From Bacillota bacterium (GTDB taxonomy: Bacteria > Bacillota > Clostridia > UBA1381), in assembly GCA_029007725.1 (NCBI GenBank), contig JAQXIJ010000046.1:26993-90992 (forward strand): a stretch of 64,000 nucleotides of DNA. The letters run 5' to 3'. Position 1 is the first letter of the stretch. Each line of letters begins with the position of its first letter. Positions 18,151 to 25,956 of the stretch are shown here, one piece after another. The position numbers and the translations under genes were made by a program. The notes below the pieces were generated by a model that did no database searches, was not told the origin of the DNA, and worked only from the letters and a program-made list of their open reading frames with translations.

Positions 18151-18226
18151 GGGAGTATAGCTCAGCTGGGAGAGCGTCTGCCTTACAAGCAGGATGTCAC
18201 AGGTTCGAGCCCTGTTACTCCCACCA
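18151..18226 (+). tRNA. tRNA-Val (UAC)
   Basis: 76 nt including an encoded CCA. Acceptor GGGAGTA pairs TACTCCC. Anticodon loop CTTACAA gives UAC; T-arm GGTTCGAGCC. All four arms close. Confidence 0.96.
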
Positions 18227-18239
18227 TTCAACTTAATAT

Positions 18240-18316
18240 GGCCCGGTAGTTCAGTTGGTTAGAACGCTAGCCTGTCACGCTAGAGGTCGTGGGTTCGAAC
18301 CCCATCCGGGTCGCCA
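18240..18316 (+). tRNA. tRNA-Asp (GUC)
   Basis: 77 nt with CCA. Acceptor GGCCCGG pairs CCGGGTC with one G-U. Anticodon loop CTGTCAC gives GUC; T-arm GGGTTCGAACCC. Separated from tRNA-Val by 13 bases. Confidence 0.96.
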
Positions 18317-18337
18317 GCTTTTTTAAGCGGCATAGAC

Positions 18338-18413
18338 GCCTCTGTAGCTCAGTCGGTAGAGCAAGGGACTGAAAATCCCTGTGTCGGTGGTTCGATTCCA
18401 CCCGGAGGCACCA
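18338..18413 (+). tRNA. tRNA-Phe (GAA)
   Basis: 76 nt with CCA. Acceptor GCCTCTG pairs CGGAGGC with one G-U. Anticodon loop CTGAAAA gives GAA; T-arm GGTTCGATTCC. Confidence 0.96.
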
Positions 18414-18422
18414 CTATAAAAT

Positions 18423-18497
18423 GCGGGAGTGGCTCAGTGGTAGAGCGTCACCTTGCCAAGGTGAACGTCGCGAGTTCGAATCTCGTCTTCCGCTCCA
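18423..18497 (+). tRNA. tRNA-Gly (GCC)
   Basis: 75 nt with CCA. Acceptor GCGGGAG pairs CTTCCGC. Anticodon loop TTGCCAA gives GCC; T-arm GAGTTCGAATCTC. Confidence 0.96.
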
Positions 18498-18504
18498 TTT
18501 TTAC

Positions 18505-18537
18505 AAAAGACGCATTTTTTATAAATTTGCGTCTTTT
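18505..18537 (+). repeat. Inverted repeat between tRNA-Gly and tRNA-Cys
   Basis: 10-bp arms AAAAGACGCA/TGCGTCTTTT around an AT-rich 13-base loop. It could be a partial terminator (the arm ends in TTTT) or a processing signal, since tRNA-Cys follows with no obvious promoter of its own. Confidence 0.5.
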
Positions 18538-18546
18538 ACTTAATAC

Positions 18547-18621
18547 GGCACCATAGCCAAGTGGTAAGGCAGAGGTCTGCAACACCTTTATGCCCCAGTT
18601 CAAATCTGGGTGGTGCCTCCA
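18547..18621 (+). tRNA. tRNA-Cys (GCA)
   Basis: 75 nt with CCA. Acceptor GGCACCA pairs TGGTGCC. Anticodon loop CTGCAAC gives GCA; T-arm CAGTTCAAATCTG. Last tRNA of the cluster and the edge of an accessory patch. Confidence 0.95.
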
Positions 18622-18631
18622 AAGCAAAATT

Positions 18632-18664
18632 GACAGGTTTTGACAGAAACCTGTCGATTTTTTT
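18632..18664 (+). terminator. Terminator of the tRNA cluster
   Basis: Perfect 9-bp stem GACAGGTTT/AAACCTGTC with a 7-base loop, followed by GATTTTTTT. Confidence 0.9.
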
Positions 18665-18719
18665 AGAAATGGAAAATAGTAAAGAAATGTGGAATTTTAT
18701 TATATCAAGTTATTAGACT

Positions 18720-18736
18720 AATGAGTTTTACTCATT
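18720..18736. repeat. Small palindrome before the FAD oxidoreductase gene
   Basis: AATGAGT-TTT-ACTCATT, 7-bp arms, about 50 bp upstream of the gene start. It may be an operator; no -10/-35 pair was clear enough to fix its position relative to a promoter. Confidence 0.35.
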
Positions 18737-18788
18737 GGGGGCAGTGAAGCAAAAGCGCTTGAAGAAACAGTTCTTACGAGGTGGTTTT

Positions 18789-20000
18789 ATGTACATATCG
18801 GAGAAATTTAAAACTGAATTAAAATATTCTTGCGATGTATTAGTGTGTGGTGGTGGTATTGCCGGAATTGCCGCAGCTATAAGTTCTGCAAGAAGTGGAA
18901 AGAGTGTAATTTTAACAGAACGACAGTTTATGCTTGGAGGGCTTGCAACCGCCGGACTTGTTACGATATATTTGCCTTTATGTGACGGTATGGGACATCA
19001 GGTGTCTTTCGGACTCGCAGAGGAATTGTTGAAGCTTTCGATTTCGCATTGGCATAACAATGAAAAAGGGTATTCTAATTGGATAGAAAAAACAGATATA
19101 AAAAACAATAAAAAAACTCCTCGTTATGAGGTTGAATTCAATCCTCAGCTTTTTGCTATTTCATCAGAACAATTGCTTTTAAAAGAAAATGTTAAGATAC
19201 TTTATGGTACTACCGCTGTTGCAACATCTGTTGAAAATGATAAAATTAAAGCAGTCATATTTGAGAACAAATCAGGTAGATTTGGAATTACGGCAAAAAC
19301 TTTTATTGATGCCACAGGTGATGCGGATTTGGGCAAATTCTCTGATACACCAACTGAAACATTTAAACAAGGGAATGTTCTTGCGGCTTGGTATTATTCG
19401 AATAAAAATGACGGATATGACCTTAAAATGCTTGGGTTTGCAGATGTTCCTGATTCGAAAAAAACAGAAGATAACAAAGTTGAGTTGCTTTCCAATAAGC
19501 GTTATACCGGGCTTGATGGAGAGGAAATTTCAAATATGATGATTTTCTCACACAGTAGTACTATGAATGATTTTCTTAAACAGAAAGAAAGTACACCCAA
19601 CCTTCAACTTACTACGATTGCAACAATCCCTCAGCTTAGAATGACTCGTAGAGTCAGTGGTGAATACACACTTGATGATAATGAAATGTATAAATACTTT
19701 GAAGATTCAGTGGGTTTGGTTTCTGATTGGCGAAAACGAGGCCCTGTGTATGAAGTGCCGTTTCGTACACTTTATAATTCGAACACAAAGAATTTATTGT
19801 TTGCGGGAAGAATAACATCTGTAACAGATTCTATGTGGGATATTATGCGTGTCATTCCTTGTTGTGCTGTAACTGGAGAAGCAGCAGGAATTGCCGCATC
19901 AATGTGTGATGATATGACAAAACTTGATGTTTTAAAACTTCAAACAGTACTAAAGCATCGTGGTGTTAAAATGCATTACAACAGCAATTCTGAAAGTTAG
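18789..20000 (+). CDS. FAD-dependent oxidoreductase (FAD_oxidored family)
   Basis: 403 residues from ATG 18789 (MYISEKFKTELKY), chosen because AGGTGG lies 4-5 bases before it; the longer frame from TTG 18735 has no site. N-terminal FAD-binding Rossmann motif DVLVCGGGIAGIAAAISSA, then ILTERQFMLGGLATAGLV. The C-terminal half has LLFAGRITSVTDSMWDIMRV and TGEAAGIAASM, the second FAD contact typical of this soluble flavoprotein family, often tied to sugar or aromatic catabolism. Substrate unknown. Its codons favour A/T in third position far more than nearby genes, and it sits just after the tRNA cluster with gene remnants behind it, so it is probably acquired (inference). Confidence 0.82.
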   Translation: MYISEKFKTELKYSCDVLVCGGGIAGIAAAISSARSGKSVILTERQFMLGGLATAGLVTIYLPLCDGMGHQVSFGLAEELLKLSISHWHNNEKGYSNWIEKTDIKNNKKTPRYEVEFNPQLFAISSEQLLLKENVKILYGTTAVATSVENDKIKAVIFENKSGRFGITAKTFIDATGDADLGKFSDTPTETFKQGNVLAAWYYSNKNDGYDLKMLGFADVPDSKKTEDNKVELLSNKRYTGLDGEEISNMMIFSHSSTMNDFLKQKESTPNLQLTTIATIPQLRMTRRVSGEYTLDDNEMYKYFEDSVGLVSDWRKRGPVYEVPFRTLYNSNTKNLLFAGRITSVTDSMWDIMRVIPCCAVTGEAAGIAASMCDDMTKLDVLKLQTVLKHRGVKMHYNSNSES

Positions 20001-20067
20001 TCATAAGTTGTGTAAAAGATAAAATTCAAAAATGATGTGACATCCATTTCGTCCACGAGAAACATAT

Positions 20068-20096
20068 CGGAGTAAAGTTCGCTTTGCTCCGTTTTT
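20068..20096 (+). terminator. Terminator of the FAD oxidoreductase gene
   Basis: 10-bp stem CGGAGTAAAG/CTTTGCTCCG with one G-U pair, a TTCG tetraloop and a TTTTT tail. It lies 68 bp after the stop. Confidence 0.88.
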
Positions 20097-20142
20097 AATT
20101 GCAAAAAATTTCCAATCATTCTGAATTTTTTTTCGTACAGTT

Positions 20143-20279
20143 TTATTTGCTTTGCAGCTCCTCGATTTTTCTGACTATAAGCCGCGCGTTTTCTCCCTGT
20201 ACTCCTTGTCCGGATGCAGCCCGTCGCTTGTTATACCGTCGCCGAAGCACACGTATTTTTTGTTCTTCAAAATATTCAT
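20143..20279 (-). pseudogene. Remnant of an SGNH/GDSL hydrolase with internal deletion
   Basis: From ATG 20279 the minus strand reads MNILKNKKYVCFGDGITSDG then LHPDKEYREK and a stop. The first part matches block I of SGNH hydrolases (FGDSIT, here FGDGIT). The next part matches the C-terminal catalytic block (DGLHP). In an intact enzyme these blocks lie well over 100 residues apart. Shifting frame by one base gives ENARLIVRKIEELQSK and a TAA, the expected final helix. So the middle is deleted and a frameshift follows. Assignment rests on short motifs only. Confidence 0.5.
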
Positions 20280-20383
20280 ATCTATTTTTCCTACCCTTTG
20301 GTGATTTTTATCTTTTCGGTATAACATATATATAAGTCAAAATCAAGATTGGCGGATAGATATCCGATAACTGCGGCTTCTTT

Positions 20384-20596
20384 TTACACATCAAATGCCT
20401 CAACGGTGCTTAACTCATACACAGCAACTTCAAGCAGCAAATTAATTTCACCTTCGACAAATCTTGCGCAAACCTGAATCGACACCAATCCCCCATCAGC
20501 ACAGAGTTTTACGAGCTTTCTATACTTTATATACTAGTTGTCCCACACAAAAGTCATAAATTTATAGTCGCTCTCACACAGCTTTTTCTGCTCCAT
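20384..20596 (-). pseudogene. Broken small gene, possible BlaI/MecI-type regulator remnant
   Basis: From ATG 20596 (GGAG about 10 bases upstream) the minus strand reads MEQKKLCESDYKFMTFVWDN, an in-frame TAG, then YIKYRKLVKLCAD and a further ~37 codons to TAA. The first ~33 residues resemble the N-terminal winged helix of BlaI/MecI/CopY repressors (ESDYKFM...WDN...LVKLC). The DNA-contact half does not follow; the later sequence (VCARFVEGEINLLLEVAVYE) is not recognised and may come from another gene. No blaR1-like gene is nearby. Confidence 0.4.
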
Positions 20597-20770
20597 TTTC
20601 AACACTCCGCTTGGCCTATAATTACAGATTATATTTGGTCTATCACAGTATACCTCGTTTGTCATCATCCTTAATATTGACTTATGCAATTTAATGTGAT
20701 AGGATAAAAAGGTTGGATTGGTGCTGAAGCTTTAAATCTATAGCATTTTTATTTGCAGGAGGTAATAGAC

Positions 20771-22129
20771 TTGGATAATTCAAAAGAAAAAATACAGGAA
20801 AATAAAATGGGCGTGATGAGCATTAACAAGCTGCTTGTAACAATGTCGCTTCCGCTTATGCTTTCAATGTTCATTCAAGCAATGTACAATGTCGTAGACA
20901 GTATTTTTGTCGCAAAATATGCCCAGGAAGCACTGACTGCGGTTTCGCTCACCTTTCCTATTCAGAGCCTTATGATAGCTCTTGCCTGCGGTATGGGCGT
21001 GGGTATAAATTCTCTGCTTTCGCGCAGGCTGGGCGAAAAAAAATTCGACGAAGCAAACCGCACGGCAACAAACGGCATTTTTCTCGGAATTATAGTCACT
21101 CTCATCTTTTCTATAGCCGGATTTTTGCTGTCCTTTGTCTTTTTCGGCTTTTTCACCAAGGATGAAACAACGATAAAAATGGGCAAAATATATATGATTA
21201 TATGCACGCTGTTTTCTCTGGGGGTGTTTATGCAGATAATTTTTGAGAGGCTTTTGCAGTCTACCGGAAAAACCTTTTACATCATGTTTTCGCAGGGGGT
21301 AGGCGCAATAACAAACATCATTCTTGATCCTATTTTTATTTTCGGACTGTTCGGCTGTCCACAAATGGGCATAGCCGGTGCTGCGTTTGCAACAGTTGCC
21401 GGTCAGTGGCTCGCAATGCTTATTGGGCTCATTTTTAATATAAAGAAAAACCGCGAGATAAATCTGTCATTTAGGGGGTTTTCTCCAAGCGGCAGAATTT
21501 TAAAGGAAATCGGGCGCATTGCAGTGCCGTCTTTCATCATGCAGTCGCTTCTGAGCATAACAACAATGTTTATGAACAAAATTCTTGCAGACGACATTGC
21601 AATTTCGGTTTACGGAGTATATTTCAAGCTTCAAAGCTTCATTTTCATGCCGGTTTTCGGCCTTACAAACGCGATGATTCCAATAGTTGCGTACAACTAC
21701 GGTGCGCGCAAAAAACTGCGCATTACAAAAACAATTCGCCTTGCAGTTATAATAACTACCGTTATTATGGCTGTCGGAACTGTTTTGTTTAACGTATATC
21801 CGCAGTTGTTGCTCGAGTTGTTCAGCGCCAACGACAAGATGCTAATGCTTGGCGTACCTGCTCTTAAAATAATCAGCATATGCTTTGTCGTAACCGGCTT
21901 TTCCATCATCATCTGCTCGGTATTTCAAGCACTTAACGAGGCTTTTACCAGCATGGTAATTTCCATCCTGCGCCAGTTGTTTTTTGTTCTGCCCGCAGCA
22001 TTTCTTTTAAAACACTTTTTCGGTTTTCCTGCAGTATGGTTTTCAATTCCCATTGCGGAATTTATTGCATGCTTTATATGCATAATAAAATACAAACACC
22101 TTTACGACAGCAAAATCAAACTGCTGTAG
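20771..22129 (+). CDS. MATE family efflux transporter
   Basis: 452 residues, twelve predicted membrane helices in two six-helix halves, the family size. Seen: LLVTMSLPLMLSMFIQAMYN, VDSIFVAKYAQEALTAVSL (helix 2, N-lobe), GVGINSLLSRRLGEKK, then the second half starting IGRIAVPSFIMQSLLS. Exports cationic drugs or metabolites in exchange for Na+ or H+ (family knowledge). Start set at TTG 20771, with GGAGG 8 bases upstream, giving a short hydrophilic N-terminus. The hairpin at 22209-22235 could end its transcript. Relation to the downstream lipid genes is unknown. Confidence 0.92.
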   Translation: MDNSKEKIQENKMGVMSINKLLVTMSLPLMLSMFIQAMYNVVDSIFVAKYAQEALTAVSLTFPIQSLMIALACGMGVGINSLLSRRLGEKKFDEANRTATNGIFLGIIVTLIFSIAGFLLSFVFFGFFTKDETTIKMGKIYMIICTLFSLGVFMQIIFERLLQSTGKTFYIMFSQGVGAITNIILDPIFIFGLFGCPQMGIAGAAFATVAGQWLAMLIGLIFNIKKNREINLSFRGFSPSGRILKEIGRIAVPSFIMQSLLSITTMFMNKILADDIAISVYGVYFKLQSFIFMPVFGLTNAMIPIVAYNYGARKKLRITKTIRLAVIITTVIMAVGTVLFNVYPQLLLELFSANDKMLMLGVPALKIISICFVVTGFSIIICSVFQALNEAFTSMVISILRQLFFVLPAAFLLKHFFGFPAVWFSIPIAEFIACFICIIKYKHLYDSKIKLL

Positions 22130-22182
22130 GGCAGGCTTTCCACTACAAAAATCAGGCCTTTGAAGTGTTTTTTTAAAGTGTA

Positions 22183-22211
22183 TTGACAACAGGAAAAAAA
22201 TAATATATAAT
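22183..22211 (+). promoter_or_regulatory. Promoter of the TetR-fab operon
   Basis: Perfect TTGACA (22183-22188), 17-bp spacer, perfect TATAAT (22206-22211), 47 bp before the TetR start. It drives the regulator and, by close spacing, probably the whole fatty acid operon. Confidence 0.85.
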
Positions 22212-22235
22212 GTCAGCATTCGGTGTGCTGACATT
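22209..22235. promoter_or_regulatory. Palindrome overlapping the -10: likely operator and/or terminator
   Basis: AATGTCAGCA-TTCGGTG-TGCTGACATT, 10-bp perfect arms, begins inside the -10 and crosses the predicted start site, then runs into TTTTTTT. As DNA it is placed to be the operator of the adjacent TetR protein. As RNA read from the MATE gene it has the form of an intrinsic terminator. Confidence 0.65.
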
Positions 22236-22257
22236 TTTTTGAGAGGAAGATTTAAAA

Positions 22258-22845
22258 ATGGCATACTCAAACAACGTCCGAATTGAGGACGATTTGACAA
22301 AAAAAATCATTGATGTTGCAACCAAAATTGCATATGACGACGGTGTTGGCGAGGTTACCGTAAAGCGCATTCTTGACGAAATGGGCGTTACCAACCGCGT
22401 GTTCTATAACCGCTTTTCAAACATAAACGAAGTAATACTTATAATATACAATGACATTGTCGACAAAATCAGGCATTGTCTTGACACTGCCTACACCGCA
22501 TGCACTGACTATTACGAATACGTTATAAATCTCGGCGTTGCCGTTTTGAAAAAGACATATGAAAACAAGTTGCATTTCAGTCAGTATATGTTTGAATATG
22601 ATTCATACATGAGCGAAAACCGCCGTTGGTGGATGAAACATATCGAAGTTTTAATTCAATACGGAGTTGAAAAAGGCTATTTTATACCGGTTAATGCGGA
22701 ATCCATGGCTTATTCGGTATGGTGCTTCTGCCGCGGCTTCAATGCGGATGCCATCGGCGGCGGACTTTTGCCCGATGAGGCAGAAAAGCGCTTTCGTGTG
22801 GGATTTTCTAGCCTTGTGCGGGGAATGAAGCCGGATCAAGTATAA
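22258..22845 (+). CDS. TetR family transcriptional regulator
   Basis: 195 residues. N-terminal TetR helix-turn-helix at residues ~14-60: KIIDVATKIAYDDGVGEVTV, then RILDEMGVTNRVFYNRFSN, which is the recognition helix region. The C-terminal ligand domain is all-helical with several Trp/Tyr (ENRRWWMKHIEVLIQYG). It is the first gene of the fatty acid operon, 47 bp before fabH, the place taken by FabT (MarR type) in streptococci. I infer that it senses an acyl-ACP, acyl-CoA or fatty acid and controls its own operon through the palindrome in the promoter. ATG at 22258 after GAGAGGAAGA. Confidence 0.85.
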   Translation: MAYSNNVRIEDDLTKKIIDVATKIAYDDGVGEVTVKRILDEMGVTNRVFYNRFSNINEVILIIYNDIVDKIRHCLDTAYTACTDYYEYVINLGVAVLKKTYENKLHFSQYMFEYDSYMSENRRWWMKHIEVLIQYGVEKGYFIPVNAESMAYSVWCFCRGFNADAIGGGLLPDEAEKRFRVGFSSLVRGMKPDQV

Positions 22846-22892
22846 AAATACACATTTCTGCAATGTGAAAAGCTCAGACTAAGGAGATAATT

Positions 22893-23846
22893 ATGAGTTT
22901 TAAAATTATCGGTACCGGCAGCTGTCTGCCGGAAAAAATTGTTACAAATGATGACCTTGCCAATATGGTTGAAACTTCGGACGAATGGATTGTCCAGCGT
23001 GTCGGGGTAAAGCAACGCCATGTTGCTGTCAGCGAAACAGCGGCAGATCTTGCGCTTGGCGCAGCGCTTTCTGCACTAGAAAACAGCGGAACCAAACCGG
23101 ACGAGCTTGATCTTATTATAGCGGCGACCATTTCAGGCGATGACATTTGCCCAACAGTTGCCGGAAGTGTCCAAAGCCGTCTCGGCGCATCGTGCCCGGC
23201 ATTTGACATAAGCTCAGCGTGCAGCGGATTTATATTTGCTCTCGATACAGCGGCAGGATTTTTTGCACGCGGCATGGTAAAAAAGGCGCTTGTTATCGGT
23301 GCCGAACGAATAAGCAAACTAATTGACTGGTCCGACCGCTCAACCTGTGTCATTTTCGGTGACGGTGCCGGCGCGGCAGTGCTCGAGTCAGGCGGCGGAT
23401 ATCTTAACTCAAAACTTGTCACAAAAGGCGGTGACGATGTAATTCACATCCCGTCAAGCCACGGTTCTTCGCCGTTTTTCAAAAAGGAGCTTTTGTCGCC
23501 GTTTATCTTCATGAACGGTCAGGAAACCTTCAAATTTGCAGTCAACACCATGACCTGCGACATAAAAGACGTGGTATCCGGTGCAGGAATGACTCTTGAC
23601 GACGTGGCATACATTGTGCCACACCAGGCAAACATAAGAATCATCCAGTTTGCAAGCAAAAAGCTGAAGCAGCCAAAAGAAAAATTCTTCACTAATTTAG
23701 ACAAATACGGAAACACTTCCTCCGCCAGCGTGCCGATTGCACTTGACGAGCTTAACAGAAGCGGAAAACTAAACCGCGGTGACATAATTGTTCTTTCAGC
23801 CTTTGGAGGCGGACTTTCAAGCGGGACCTGTCTTATCAGGTGGTAA
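22893..23846 (+). CDS. fabH: 3-oxoacyl-ACP synthase III
   Basis: Starts each fatty acid by condensing acetyl- or branched acyl-CoA with malonyl-ACP. 317 residues. The catalytic triad is visible: Cys in DISSACSGFIFA (~residue 110), His in VPHQANIRII and Asn in KYGNTSSASVPIAL. The C-terminus LSAFGGGLSSGTCLIRW is family-typical. ATG at 22893 after AAGGAG. First enzyme gene of the operon; acpP follows 32 bp downstream. Confidence 0.96.
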   Translation: MSFKIIGTGSCLPEKIVTNDDLANMVETSDEWIVQRVGVKQRHVAVSETAADLALGAALSALENSGTKPDELDLIIAATISGDDICPTVAGSVQSRLGASCPAFDISSACSGFIFALDTAAGFFARGMVKKALVIGAERISKLIDWSDRSTCVIFGDGAGAAVLESGGGYLNSKLVTKGGDDVIHIPSSHGSSPFFKKELLSPFIFMNGQETFKFAVNTMTCDIKDVVSGAGMTLDDVAYIVPHQANIRIIQFASKKLKQPKEKFFTNLDKYGNTSSASVPIALDELNRSGKLNRGDIIVLSAFGGGLSSGTCLIRW

Positions 23847-23878
23847 GTTTAAATATATTTTTCAGGAGGTACACTAAT

Positions 23879-24100
23879 ATGACATTAGACAAAGTAAAGG
23901 AATTACTGGCAGATCATCTTGATATCGATGAAGAAACAATCACAGAGGACACAACCTTTGAGGATCTTGATGTAGATTCACTTGACACGGTAGAAATTCT
24001 TATGGAAATGGAAGACGAATTCGGCATTGAAATCAAATTTGACGAGGTTGGCAAATCTGTAGGCGAGCTTGTAAACTACATCGACGCAAAAAAGGAGTAA
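23879..24100 (+). CDS. acpP: Acyl carrier protein
   Basis: 73 residues, acidic, four-helix carrier. The phosphopantetheine serine is in DVDSLDTVEIL at ~residue 36. Start set at ATG 23879 (MTLDKVKELLADHLDI) with CAGGAGGT about 8 bases upstream; the longer upstream frame overlaps fabH and is not family sequence. Carries the growing acyl chain between the enzymes encoded around it. fabK starts 3 bp after its stop. Confidence 0.96.
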   Translation: MTLDKVKELLADHLDIDEETITEDTTFEDLDVDSLDTVEILMEMEDEFGIEIKFDEVGKSVGELVNYIDAKKE

Positions 24101-24103
24101 GCA

Positions 24104-25048
24104 ATGATACAATCTCAGCTTTGTGACATTATCGGTATACAATACCCGATTTTTCAAGGCGGAATGGCGCATATCGCCGACGGCAAACTTGCAGCGTCAG
24201 TATCAAACGCGGGCGGACTTGGCATAATCTCCGCAATGAGTTATGACGCAGCTTACTTAAAGCAACAGATTAGCATTGCAAAGGGACTGACCGACAATCC
24301 GTTCGGCGTAAACGTCATGCTGATGAGTCCGTACACCGATGAGGTAGCGCAGCTTTTGGCTGATGAAAAAATTCCGGTTGTGACAACCGGTGCCGGTAAC
24401 CCGTCAAAATATATGAAGCTTTGGAACGATGCCGGAATAAAGGTTATTCCCGTTGTTGCATCGGTCGCTATGGCTAAGCTTGTCGCTCGTCTTGGTGCTT
24501 GCGCGGTCATCGCTGAGGGCGGCGAATCTGGCGGTCATGTCGGAGATCTTACGACCATGGTGCTTGTTCCCGAGGTCTGTGATGCGGTAAGCATCCCTGT
24601 CATCGCGGCAGGCGGCATAGGTGACGGCAGAGGAATTGCCGCTTCCTTTATGCTGGGTGCCTGCGGCGTTCAAGTAGGCACAAGATTTTTGGTTGCCACC
24701 GAATGCGGCGTTCATCAAAACTACAAACAAAGAATTCTAAAGGCAAACGACATTTCCACAATCGTTACCGGAAAGCGCCTGGGGCATCCGGTGCGCAGCA
24801 TAAAAACTCCGTTTTCACGCAAATATGCAAAGGCGGAATATTCCTCTATTTCTGACGAAGACTTAGAGCATCTTGCGGTCGGAGCGCTGCGCCTTGCTGC
24901 CAAAGAGGGCGATGAGGAAAACGGCTGTTTTCTTGCAGGTCAAATTGCCGGAATGATTACTAAGGAGCAGACCTGTTCCGAAATCATCACAGAAATGTTC
25001 GAGCAAGCCGAAAATGTATTGAATGGAGCAAAAAGATGGGTAAAATAG
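24104..25048 (+). CDS. fabK: Enoyl-ACP reductase II (FMN-dependent)
   Basis: Last step of each elongation cycle: reduces enoyl-ACP using FMN and NAD(P)H. 314 residues, TIM barrel of the nitronate monooxygenase/FabK family. Seen: YPIFQGGMAHIADGKLAASV, SNAGGLGIISAMS, AEGGESGGHVGDLTTMVL (flavin phosphate region) and AAGGIGDGRGIAASFMLGA. No FabI gene is in the window; if FabK is the only enoyl reductase the strain should tolerate triclosan (inference). Overlaps fabD by 13 bp. Confidence 0.93.
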   Translation: MIQSQLCDIIGIQYPIFQGGMAHIADGKLAASVSNAGGLGIISAMSYDAAYLKQQISIAKGLTDNPFGVNVMLMSPYTDEVAQLLADEKIPVVTTGAGNPSKYMKLWNDAGIKVIPVVASVAMAKLVARLGACAVIAEGGESGGHVGDLTTMVLVPEVCDAVSIPVIAAGGIGDGRGIAASFMLGACGVQVGTRFLVATECGVHQNYKQRILKANDISTIVTGKRLGHPVRSIKTPFSRKYAKAEYSSISDEDLEHLAVGALRLAAKEGDEENGCFLAGQIAGMITKEQTCSEIITEMFEQAENVLNGAKRWVK

Positions 25049-25956
25049 CATTTGTTTTTTCAGGTCAGGGCGCGCAATACCCCGGCATGGGTGAATCTCT
25101 GTATAAAATAAGCCATGCCGCAAAAGAGCTTTATGATAATGCCGAAAAACTTCGTCCCGGCACAATGGCGCAGTCTTTTTCCGGCACAAAAGAAGATCTT
25201 ATGCAGACAAAAAACACGCAGCCGTGCCTGTATCTTGTCGACCTTTGCGCAGCTCTTGCGCTTAACGAGCGCGGAATTTTTGCAGACATGGCGACCGGTT
25301 TTTCGCTCGGCGAGATTGCAGCGCTTGGATATTCCGGAGCATACACTCCAGAAATAGGCTTTGAAATCGTTACAAAACGCGGCGAATGTATGCAGCGTGC
25401 TGGTGAAACTGCAGACACCGCAATGGCGGCAGTCCTCAAACTGGACAGTGAAACTATAGAAAAAGTCTGTTCGGAATTTGAGCATGTCTATCCGGTAAAC
25501 TACAATTCTGATGGGCAGACGGTTGTTTCGGGGCTTAAATCGGAACTTGCGCAGTTTAAAGAAAAAATCTCTCAGTATCCCTGCAGAGTAATCGATCTTG
25601 CGGTCAGTGCAGCATTTCATTCGCCGTTCATGGAATCCGCATCAAAAGAATTTGCTGACTACCTGAAAAACATTTGCACCGAGCCGCCGAAAATTCCGGT
25701 TTATGCAAACATGACCGCACACCCCTATCCTGACAATGTTACGGAGCTTTTGCCGCAACAAATTACAAAACCTGTACAGTGGGTCCGCACAATCCGAAAT
25801 ATGATTGACGCGGGCGTTACAACCTTTATAGAAGTAGGTGCCGGAAAAACCCTTTGCGGTCTTATCAAAAAAATTTCAAAAGACTCAAAGATTTATAACG
25901 TCGAAGACGCGGAATCACTTGAAAAAACAGTTGAGGCGGTGATGAAAAATGCTTAA
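25036..25956 (+). CDS. fabD: Malonyl-CoA:ACP transacylase
   Basis: Loads malonate onto ACP. 306 residues. Seen: KIAFVFSGQGAQYPGMGESL, the nucleophile serine in ATGFSLGEIAAL (GxSxG, ~Ser90), and the catalytic His in VSAAFHSPFMESA (~200). The TAKPVQW-like region reads ITKPVQWVRTI. Overlaps the genes on both sides (13 bp with fabK, 8 bp with fabG), so tightly coupled. Confidence 0.95.
   Translation: MGKIAFVFSGQGAQYPGMGESLYKISHAAKELYDNAEKLRPGTMAQSFSGTKEDLMQTKNTQPCLYLVDLCAALALNERGIFADMATGFSLGEIAALGYSGAYTPEIGFEIVTKRGECMQRAGETADTAMAAVLKLDSETIEKVCSEFEHVYPVNYNSDGQTVVSGLKSELAQFKEKISQYPCRVIDLAVSAAFHSPFMESASKEFADYLKNICTEPPKIPVYANMTAHPYPDNVTELLPQQITKPVQWVRTIRNMIDAGVTTFIEVGAGKTLCGLIKKISKDSKIYNVEDAESLEKTVEAVMKNA

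Noticed and set aside
17983..18231. 82-codon frame with RARTCDILLVRQTLSQLSY
   Set aside because: It is the antisense of tRNA-Val, a well-known false protein seen across databases.
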